DNA of 10,663 bases from Porticoccaceae bacterium (GTDB lineage: Bacteria > Pseudomonadota > Gammaproteobacteria > Pseudomonadales > Porticoccaceae): contig DNBN01000208.1 in NCBI GenBank assembly GCA_003491845.1, positions 1-10,663 on the forward strand, given 5' to 3'. Below, one piece after another: positions 5,644-10,663 of the stretch; the first letter of the stretch is position 1, and the number at the start of each line of letters is the position of its first letter. Under the pieces are notes generated by a model. That model searched no databases and was not told where the DNA came from. It saw nothing but the letters and a program-made list of their open reading frames with translations. The translations under genes were made by a program, and so were the position numbers.

Positions 5644-6618
5644 GTGGCTTATGAAATGAACACATGGCAACCTGGGGCTAGCAGGCAGGCGCTTTTGCGG
5701 CGTGCTTGTCTCTTGAATCGTTTAAGAGGTTTTTTTGCTGAGCGCTCAGTGCTCGAAGTGGACGTGCCGCTTCTTGGCAAATCGAGCATAACAGATGTAA
5801 ATATAGACAGCATTGCAGTCACAATAGATACTGCCAAGGGTTACCTTCAAACATCCCCTGAATATTTCATGAAACGTCTGCTAGCCGATGGCAGTGGAGA
5901 TATATATTATCTGGGCAAAGCGTTTAGAGATGGCGAAATTGGGACTAGACACAACCCTGAATTCACTATGTTGGAGTGGTATCGCTGTAACTGGGATGAT
6001 CATCAATTAATGACTGAGGTCGCTGATTTGTTGAACATACTAATTACTGAGGAGCACTGTTCTCCAATGGCAGTAACTAAAATGTCCTATGGCCAGTGTT
6101 TTATGGATCAAATGGGATTCGACCCTCATGGTGCAGATATTGATCAGCTTCGAAGTGCAGCCGTTGAGCTTGGATCATCAAGTTGGTCAGATGAATCACG
6201 AACCAATTGTTTAGATCTTATTTTTAGCCTTCAAATTGAACCCAAACTTCCATCGGGCATCGTGATCATTCATGACTATCCAGAGTGTCAATGTGCTCTA
6301 TCAAAAATTTCAAAAAATCATAAAGGACAACCTATTAGTCGTCGTTTTGAAGTGTTTATAGATGGGCTTGAAGTAGCCAATGGATATCTTGAACTGACCA
6401 ACATTGATGAGCAGGTGAAGCGATTTGAAGATGACATACAACACAGAATACAATCGGGCAAGTCATTGAGAGCTATTGATCAAAAGTTTATAGATGCATT
6501 GCACTCGGGTTTGCCATCATGCGCCGGTGTTGCAGTGGGTTTGGATCGTGTATTGATGCGAGCTCTAGATATTACTGAGATAGATCAAGTATTAGCTTTT
6601 AGTTGGCACCGCACTTAG
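5644..6618 (+). CDS. epmA: Elongation factor P--(R)-beta-lysine ligase EpmA
   Basis: EpmA is a stand-alone paralogue of the class II lysyl-tRNA synthetase catalytic core that activates (R)-beta-lysine and attaches it to EF-P Lys34. It has no N-terminal anticodon-binding domain. Motifs numbered from GTG 5644: TSPEY (70-74), motif 2 FRDGEIGTRHNPEFTMLEWY (94-113), and motif 3 GVAVGLDRVLM. Ala297 replaces the Gly of true LysRS, as in E. coli EpmA (Ala298), where it favours beta-lysine. I chose GTG 5644 because a TAGGT ribosome site overlaps the efp stop at ideal spacing, and because it gives 324 residues against 325 in E. coli with the same distance to the conserved WQPGAS. ATG 5656 is the alternative. 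Only 7 bases separate it from efp, so modifier and target are probably co-translated. The convergent cysE stop is 16 bases beyond its own. Confidence 0.95.
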   Translation: MAYEMNTWQPGASRQALLRRACLLNRLRGFFAERSVLEVDVPLLGKSSITDVNIDSIAVTIDTAKGYLQTSPEYFMKRLLADGSGDIYYLGKAFRDGEIGTRHNPEFTMLEWYRCNWDDHQLMTEVADLLNILITEEHCSPMAVTKMSYGQCFMDQMGFDPHGADIDQLRSAAVELGSSSWSDESRTNCLDLIFSLQIEPKLPSGIVIIHDYPECQCALSKISKNHKGQPISRRFEVFIDGLEVANGYLELTNIDEQVKRFEDDIQHRIQSGKSLRAIDQKFIDALHSGLPSCAGVAVGLDRVLMRALDITEIDQVLAFSWHRT

Positions 6619-6634
6619 TTTTGTTATTGCATCG

Positions 6635-7405
6635 TCACTTGATCAGCCACTGGTTCATTTGTGTTGCTGCAAAGTCAGTTTCAAGAGTACCTATTTGGGT
6701 AGCCGGAACGCCAGCAACCACAGTGTGAGCATTGACATCTTTTAGTACGACACTGGCTGCGCTTACCATAGCTCCTTCACCAACTTCGATATTGCCAAGA
6801 ACCGTTGCTCCTGGGCCTATAAGAGCACCTTTGCGAATTTTTGGGTGTCTATCCCCGCCATCTTTTCCTGTGCCACCAAGCGTGACTAATTGCATAATAG
6901 ATACGGCATCTTCAATAACTGCTGTTTCTCCTACAACGAGTCCTGTGGCATGGTCGATCATAATCCCACAACCAATTTCTGCGGCGGGATGTATATCAAC
7001 AGCAAAGCTAAGAGAAGTTCTATGCTGCAGAAGCAGTGCTAATGATGTCCTCCCCTCTAGCCAGAGCGCATGCGCTGCTCGATACGCCTGCAGCGACAAA
7101 AAACCTTTAAAGTACAACAAAACTGTACTGTGAAGAGTACAAGCAGAATCACGATCAACTGTCGCTTCTATATCTTTTGCCGCCTTGATAAGAAGATTTT
7201 TGTCGGCAAAAATGGGTCTTAAAACGTCACCAAGCATATCTTCTGTAGCTGCAGAGCTTGCAAGTTTACTGCAGAGTTGCGCACTCAGTGCAGCACCAAG
7301 ATTTTGATGATTTAAAATACTTTTTGCAAAATAAGGCGCAAGCAGGGGCTCTGCTAGCGCTGCTACCTTGGCTTCTGCAACTATTTTTTGCCAGATTACT
7401 TCCAA
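6635..7405 (-). CDS. cysE: Serine O-acetyltransferase (canonical CysE)
   Basis: It acetylates L-serine with acetyl-CoA to O-acetylserine, the precursor that cysteine synthase converts to cysteine. It has 256 residues with an N-terminal helical domain and a C-terminal left-handed beta-helix. All recognisable active-site elements are present: Arg85-Asp86, DIHP with Asp137, IDHATGLVVGETA with Asp151-His152, and GGTGKDGGDRHPKI with Arg186-His187. The reading frame opens with TTG at 7405. An in-frame TAA lies 8 codons upstream and no ATG or GTG is available, so TTG is the best start, with AGAAGAA as ribosome site. The N-terminus is then about 6 residues shorter than in E. coli. It ends MNQWLIK and lacks the tail ending in Ile that anchors E. 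coli CysE in CysK. It lies 44 bases after comF on the same strand, probably co-transcribed. It is paralogous to the altered copy at 1584-2372. Confidence 0.94.
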   Translation of the reverse strand: MEVIWQKIVAEAKVAALAEPLLAPYFAKSILNHQNLGAALSAQLCSKLASSAATEDMLGDVLRPIFADKNLLIKAAKDIEATVDRDSACTLHSTVLLYFKGFLSLQAYRAAHALWLEGRTSLALLLQHRTSLSFAVDIHPAAEIGCGIMIDHATGLVVGETAVIEDAVSIMQLVTLGGTGKDGGDRHPKIRKGALIGPGATVLGNIEVGEGAMVSAASVVLKDVNAHTVVAGVPATQIGTLETDFAATQMNQWLIK

Positions 7406-7438
7406 TGACGTTCTTCTACTGATTGATTAATTGCTATT

Positions 7439-7444
7439 CTCCTT
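7439..7444 (-). promoter_or_regulatory. Strong Shine-Dalgarno sequence with no ATG at the right distance
   Basis: AAGGAG on the minus strand lies just after the comF stop. Seven bases downstream is ATT (7429-7431), which opens 11 codons (INQSVEERHWK) closing at TAA 7396-7398, overlapping the TTG start of cysE in another frame. It may be a coupling mini-ORF, a relic of the original cysE start, or a chance site. Confidence 0.35.
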
Positions 7445-7449
7445 GAACT

Positions 7450-8223
7450 TTATCCAATACGCCAGCCAGTTCTTGCCACTGCCCAAACATCGACATATTT
7501 TGCACCTGCTGTCTTGAGAATAGCAGCCATTGCATTGACTGTCGCTCCTGTGGTGACCACATCATCGATTATAGCTATTGTTTTGCCAGCAATAGCTGAG
7601 TGATGAGAGGTATTACTCAGGCAGGACTGGTGGTCTGGTATGTAAATAGAAAAAACATTTTTGATATTCCTCACGCGTTGTTTTTTACTACTCAAATGCT
7701 GAGGTGAGGAATATACAGTACGCCTGCATAGCTGATAATCAATCGTTTTATGATTAATGAATCTAGCAACATGTAAAGCAATGCTATCAGCTTGATTGAA
7801 ACCCCTAATTATTTTGTTCCGCCAATGCATAGGTACAGGAATAATTATGTCAGGTAGAGGCTTTGTTTTATAAGAGAGTAAAATAAATTTCGCTAGTAAC
7901 TGAGAAAGCTGCATCATCTCGGGGCTGAATAGATTTTTTTTAGAGGCATAAATAAGTTGTGTTACGGCGTCATTTCTATACTCAAAAGCAGCCAGGCAGC
8001 GCCGGAAATGAGGTGACGATTTTTGACATGCAGGACACAGTTTGTTGGATTTAAAATAGATGCCGCATTGCGGGCAGGATTGCTTAAGCCACGGTAAGTC
8101 ATCAATGCAAAGGGCACATAGGCATATATTCGGATAAATAACAGACTCTTTACAAAGACAGCATGAGGCAGGAAAGAGTTGCGAGAGTGGCTGTGAGGCC
8201 TTTTTAGGTAGACCAGCGACCAT
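7450..8223 (-). CDS. comF: ComF family phosphoribosyltransferase-like protein
   Basis: ComF proteins pair an N-terminal zinc-binding region with a type I phosphoribosyltransferase fold. They are needed for DNA uptake in competent bacteria, but the reaction is not firmly known. Seen here: 257 residues with cysteine-rich pairs at Cys21-Cys24, Cys36-Cys39, Cys50-Cys53 and Cys63-Cys66. Family motifs follow: IIPVPMHWRNKIIRGFNQAD (127-146), LSSKKQRVRNIKNVF (177-191) and the PRPP-binding loop IAIIDDVVTTGAT (216-228). ATG 8223 has an excellent AGGGAGGT ribosome site. It lies 47 bases after zapG and 44 bases before cysE, all on one strand. In E. coli and many relatives the comF homologue (gntX or a gene next to bio genes) lies elsewhere, so this placement is unusual. 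No other competence gene is in view. Confidence 0.93.
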   Translation of the reverse strand: MVAGLPKKASQPLSQLFPASCCLCKESVIYPNICLCALCIDDLPWLKQSCPQCGIYFKSNKLCPACQKSSPHFRRCLAAFEYRNDAVTQLIYASKKNLFSPEMMQLSQLLAKFILLSYKTKPLPDIIIPVPMHWRNKIIRGFNQADSIALHVARFINHKTIDYQLCRRTVYSSPQHLSSKKQRVRNIKNVFSIYIPDHQSCLSNTSHHSAIAGKTIAIIDDVVTTGATVNAMAAILKTAGAKYVDVWAVARTGWRIG

Positions 8224-8270
8224 TATAAACCTCCCTGTTTACATTGCTTTATGGACTAAATATTTTTTAT

Positions 8271-8882
8271 CTAGCTAATACTTTGGGTTGGATCTGTCTC
8301 TTCCTCCAATATATCGTGAATCCCAGGGTTCATTTCAGTATTCTCCTCATTCTCTGATTCGACTAACCCATATTCTTCACTTAATACTCCACCAGGAACT
8401 TTAGGTGCGTAGTCTTTAGGTGCCTGAATATCTTCCATATTTACAAGAGGATTACCTTCGGCATCATGGAGAGATAAATTAGCACCTCCCGATTTTAGTA
8501 GTTGTCTACCTATTTCTGGGCTTGCCAGCCTTATTGCGCTACTGGCAAGATGCTCGTGAATTTGCTTATAGCTTTGGGTAATATTTGCTGTTAAGTGAGA
8601 TACAGTAATAAAGTGTTCAGAAATTTCTTGCTGGTATAGTTTTAGTTGTTGATTGCTTTTGTCTAATTTGCCTTGAAGCTCAAGAGTATCTGAGGTTTTT
8701 TGATTTGTAGGGCGGAAAACCTTCAGAGCTACAATAGCCCCGGCGACAAAAGCGCAAACTGCCACTAGAAGTACCGATCCGCCAGACCAGCCAGCGATAG
8801 AAGGTGCTGTAGTGATTATTTCCGGTGCAATCGTGGCAACACTGGGCGCGGAAACAGGTATTGTTGATGTTAGTACTTCCAC
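8271..8882 (-). CDS. zapG: ZapG/YhcB family (DUF1043) inner-membrane cell-division protein
   Basis: YhcB (ZapG) is an inner-membrane protein linked to divisome, peptidoglycan and envelope homeostasis. Seen here: 203 residues against 132 in E. coli. A Ser/Thr/Pro/Ile-rich N-terminal extension (1-33) precedes one membrane segment (about 36-56). A cytoplasmic coiled-coil region (about 62-115) with LYQQEISEHF...LTANITQSYKQIHEHLA matches the YhcB core. Then comes the conserved proline patch QAPKDYAP (153-160) and a Glu/Asp-rich tail (168-198). The start is GTG 8882, supported by AAGAGGT about 8 bases upstream, so the extension is probably real. It lies divergent from zapE with rplM beyond, the same arrangement as E. 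coli yhcB/yhcM-rplM, which supports the assignment. It is probably the first gene of a zapG-comF-cysE transcript. Confidence 0.9.
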   Translation of the reverse strand: MEVLTSTIPVSAPSVATIAPEIITTAPSIAGWSGGSVLLVAVCAFVAGAIVALKVFRPTNQKTSDTLELQGKLDKSNQQLKLYQQEISEHFITVSHLTANITQSYKQIHEHLASSAIRLASPEIGRQLLKSGGANLSLHDAEGNPLVNMEDIQAPKDYAPKVPGGVLSEEYGLVESENEENTEMNPGIHDILEEETDPTQSIS

Positions 8883-8975
8883 TTGGTTTACCTCTTGTTG
8901 GGTGTCCAGAAACGTTTTCCGCGGAGCTGCAAGAATTTTCCGATATTGTTTATATAAAAAAAGAAATCACTCTTC

Positions 8976-8981
8976 ATTATA
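8976..8981 (-). promoter_or_regulatory. Candidate -10 element of the zapG promoter
   Basis: On the minus strand a perfect TATAAT lies upstream of zapG and would give a leader of about 87 bases. The hexamer 17 bases upstream (AACACA) is a poor -35. The 198-base zapG/zapE gap otherwise holds A/T-rich sequence and the zapE promoter; short ORFs crossing it look like chance. Confidence 0.3.
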
Positions 8982-9019
8982 CCGTAGATTTGAAATATTG
9001 TGTTGTCTAGGCGTTGTGG

Positions 9020-9048
9020 TTGAAAGAAATGATTTTGCTCGTTACAGT
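9020..9048 (+). promoter_or_regulatory. Predicted sigma70-type promoter of zapE
   Basis: TTGAAA (9020-9025) and TACAGT (9043-9048) are separated by 17 bases. The start would fall near 9055, about 26 bases before the zapE ATG. Confidence 0.45.
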
Positions 9049-9080
9049 TCGCACCTAATCCATTCCTAAATGTCGCTACC

Positions 9081-10190
9081 ATGCTTTCTCCTTACGACCG
9101 TTATCAGATTGATCTTCAACAGCCAGGATTTTCCGAAGATCCATCCCAAGCTGAGGCGGTCAAGCTCCTTGAAGAGTTATATCGGCAGATGTTGAAGCAT
9201 CATCACGTTTTTACCCAAGGAAAATTTAAGAAAAGTATCAAAAAATTACTGCTCAGGCAGTCGCTATCAATTAAAGGCCTTTACTTGTGGGGAGGCGTAG
9301 GTCGAGGAAAAACTTATCTAATGGATAGTTTTTATGAAAGTCTACCTTTTGATAATAAAATGAGAGTACATTTTCATCGATTCATGCGCAGAGTGCATCA
9401 AGATCTAACATTGTTGAAAGGACAGTCAGATCCTCTACGGCAAGTGGCCACTCGGCTTGCTAATGAAACCTGCATTCTCTGTTTTGATGAATTCTTTGTC
9501 AGTGATATAGCTGATGCGATGATTTTGGCTACTTTATTTGAAGAGTTATTTGCGTTAAATGTTTGTTTGGTAGCCACCTCTAACATTATTCCAGATCAGC
9601 TCTATAAAAATGGCTTGCAGCGCGCTAGATTTTTGCCCGCCATCGATCTGATCAATCAGCACTGCAAAATAGTCAATATTGACGGAGGTATTGACTACCG
9701 GTTACGGACTCTAGAAAAAGCTGCTCTGTACTGTACGCCTCTTGATGACAAGGCCAATACAGAAATTGGAACCATTTTTGATAATCTAGTTCCGGTAGAG
9801 GGTGAAATAAAAGTTGCCGTTGATCTAGAAGTCGAAGGGCGTCTAATTCCTGTGGTCAAGCTATCAGAAGATATTGTCTGGTTTGATTTTTGCGCGATCT
9901 GCGAGGGTCCACGCAGTCAAAATGACTATATTGACATTGCGCGTGAATTTCATGCAGTTATTATTTCGAATGTTCCATCATTAGGTGCCACCAACGATGA
10001 TGCAGCCAGACGGTTCATTAATCTTGTTGATGAGTTCTATGATCATAACGTAAAACTGGCTTTGTCCGCGGCCAAGCCCCTTAAAGACCTGTATTCTGGG
10101 GGTAATTTGTGTTTTGAGTTTGCGCGAACTCAAAGTCGACTTTTAGAGATGCAGAGCCATGAATATCTGGCGCGAGGGCACTGCCCTTGA
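9081..10190 (+). CDS. zapE: Cell division protein ZapE (AFG1-like AAA-type ATPase)
   Basis: ZapE is a divisome-associated ATPase that in E. coli affects Z-ring stability, notably at high temperature or low oxygen; it is the bacterial relative of mitochondrial AFG1/LACE1. It has 369 residues against 375 in E. coli. Walker A is GGVGRGKT (71-78) inside GLYLWGGVGRGKTYLMD, and Walker B is CILCFDEFFVSD with Asp136-Glu137. Further conserved blocks are HFHRFMRRVH (97-106), ATSNIIPDQLYKNGLQRARF, DYRLRTL, ARRFINLVDEFYD and the C-terminal SRLLEMQSHEYL. The ATG at 9081 has no clear ribosome site, but the protein start matches the family. It lies upstream of rplM and divergent from zapG, as in E. coli. 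An imperfect hairpin (AGGGC-ACT-GCCCT) overlaps its stop without a T tract. Confidence 0.96.
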   Translation: MLSPYDRYQIDLQQPGFSEDPSQAEAVKLLEELYRQMLKHHHVFTQGKFKKSIKKLLLRQSLSIKGLYLWGGVGRGKTYLMDSFYESLPFDNKMRVHFHRFMRRVHQDLTLLKGQSDPLRQVATRLANETCILCFDEFFVSDIADAMILATLFEELFALNVCLVATSNIIPDQLYKNGLQRARFLPAIDLINQHCKIVNIDGGIDYRLRTLEKAALYCTPLDDKANTEIGTIFDNLVPVEGEIKVAVDLEVEGRLIPVVKLSEDIVWFDFCAICEGPRSQNDYIDIAREFHAVIISNVPSLGATNDDAARRFINLVDEFYDHNVKLALSAAKPLKDLYSGGNLCFEFARTQSRLLEMQSHEYLARGHCP

Positions 10191-10230
10191 TCAGTTAAGT
10201 AAAAAAGTTACAAATTGCTGCAAACAGGCC

Positions 10231-10259
10231 TTGTATTAGGTCTCGCTGATCATTACAAT
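10231..10259 (+). promoter_or_regulatory. Predicted promoter of rplM
   Basis: TTGTAT (10231-10236) and TACAAT (10254-10259) are separated by exactly 17 bases, close to sigma70 consensus. The start near 10266 gives a leader of about 36 bases that contains the hairpin at 10271-10285. Confidence 0.55.
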
Positions 10260-10270
10260 TCGCACCCTTT

Positions 10271-10285
10271 TTGGGGATGTCCCAA
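10271..10285 (+). promoter_or_regulatory. Small hairpin in the rplM mRNA leader
   Basis: TTGGG-GATGT-CCCAA forms a 5-bp stem and 5-base loop ending 16 bases before the rplM ATG and just upstream of the TAGGA ribosome site. In E. coli the rplM-rpsI message is autoregulated by L13 through its leader. This hairpin is a candidate for that element, but I have not matched its structure to the known one. Confidence 0.35.
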
Positions 10286-10301
10286 TGCCAGGTAGGAAAT
10301 A

Positions 10302-10663
10302 ATGAAAACATTTAGTGCAAAAGCAGAAACAGTAGAACGCGATTGGTTTGTGGTCGACGCTGATGGGAAAACCTTAGGTCGTCTTGCGACTGAAATCGCA
10401 ACTCGATTGCGTGGAAAGCATAAACCTGAATTTACACCTCACGTAGACACCGGCGATTATATCGTTGTTGTAAATGCAGAAAAGATAGGTGTTACCGGTA
10501 ACAAGGCCAAGGGAAAGATATATTATTCACACACAGGCTACCCTGGCGGAATCAAAGATATAACATTCGAAAAGCTGATTGACAAAGCGCCTGAGCGCGT
10601 AATTCAATCAGCAGTTAAAGGCATGTTGCCCCGCGGCCCACTGGGTCGAGAAATGTTTAGAAA
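10302..10663 (+). CDS. rplM: 50S ribosomal protein L13 (partial, cut at window end)
   Basis: L13 is an early-assembly protein of the large ribosomal subunit. About 120 codons are present of the usual 142 or so, and the reading frame is open to the window edge. It starts [20 protein letters not shown] and contains [20 protein letters not shown], the [13 protein letters not shown] segment, [10 protein letters not shown] and [15 protein letters not shown], all typical of L13. ATG 10302 has TAGGAAAT just upstream. In E. coli and most relatives rpsI (S9) follows in the same operon and would be expected just past the window. It has its own promoter after zapE. Confidence 0.97.
   Translation, partial: MKTFSAKAETVERDWFVVDADGKTLGRLATEIATRLRGKHKPEFTPHVDTGDYIVVVNAEKIGVTGNKAKGKIYYSHTGYPGGIKDITFEKLIDKAPERVIQSAVKGMLPRGPLGREMFR

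Noticed and set aside
5649..5837. 62-codon open frame on the minus strand across the start of epmA
   Set aside because: Antisense to conserved epmA sequence, with no ribosome site or family resemblance.
6732..7133. 133-codon plus-strand open frame opposite cysE
   Set aside because: Antisense shadow of the beta-helix coding region; its Ser/Pro/Ile-rich composition reflects the complement of repeated Gly/Val/Ile codons.
8812..9082. Open frames of 61-85 codons on both strands across the zapG/zapE gap
   Set aside because: They overlap zapG or the zapE start and predicted promoters, and resemble nothing. The minus-strand one (8888-9082) includes the predicted zapG -10 element.
9398..9586. 62-codon minus-strand open frame inside zapE
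   Set aside because: Antisense to the Walker B region of zapE, with no independent support.
10174..10188. Hairpin overlapping the zapE stop (AGGGC-ACT-GCCCT) as a terminator
   Set aside because: No T tract follows; the next bases are mixed and then A-rich, so it does not meet intrinsic terminator criteria.
1..10663. Mobile element, CRISPR array, tRNA/rRNA gene, toxin-antitoxin or defence system
   Set aside because: No transposase or integrase, no regularly spaced repeats, no tRNA-like cloverleaf or rRNA sequence, and no defence-type genes were recognised; every sizeable frame belongs to a core gene.

Overview
The window reads as a chromosomal segment of a gammaproteobacterium. The evidence is an E. 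coli-like DksA, a long Pseudomonas-type SerB with two N-terminal ACT-like domains, EF-P together with its modifying enzyme EpmA, an AhpA/YtjB-type membrane protein divergent from serB, and the zapG / zapE-rplM arrangement known from E. coli. The DNA is fairly AT-rich and densely packed: no gap reaches 300 bases, and the largest is 209 bases between dksA and sfsA. I infer a compact, possibly marine (Cellvibrionales/SAR92-like) genome, but the genus is a guess.

Layout: dksA (-) and sfsA (+) diverge from a regulatory gap that holds a good dksA promoter with an inverted repeat over its likely start point. sfsA is followed by a diverged serine acetyltransferase paralogue (cysE-like 1, +). This converges on ahpA/ytjB (-), which is divergent from serB (+). 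Then come efp (+) and epmA (+), which are nearly abutting and probably co-translated. epmA converges, with only 16 bases between the stops, on a second, canonical serine acetyltransferase (cysE, -). That cysE is the last gene of a probable minus-strand run zapG -> comF -> cysE. zapG is divergent from zapE (+), which is followed by a well-formed promoter and the start of rplM (+), cut by the window edge.

Functional themes: (1) serine to cysteine. SerB makes L-serine from phosphoserine and CysE acetylates it to O-acetylserine. One CysE copy keeps all the recognisable catalytic residues. The other keeps the Asp143/Asp157/His158 set but has lost the conserved GGTGK.GGDRHP segment, including His193. 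(2) Translation and growth control: DksA, EF-P plus EpmA (beta-lysylation of EF-P Lys34), and ribosomal protein L13. (3) Cell division/envelope: ZapG (YhcB) and ZapE. (4) DNA uptake or phosphoribosyltransferase function: ComF.

Most of the window is ordinary core genome. I did not find a mobile element, CRISPR array, RNA gene or defence system. The features most worth a second look are the CysE-like protein with the altered active site, the operator-like inverted repeats in the dksA, cysE-like 1 and efp upstream regions, and the unusual start region of the second cysE.
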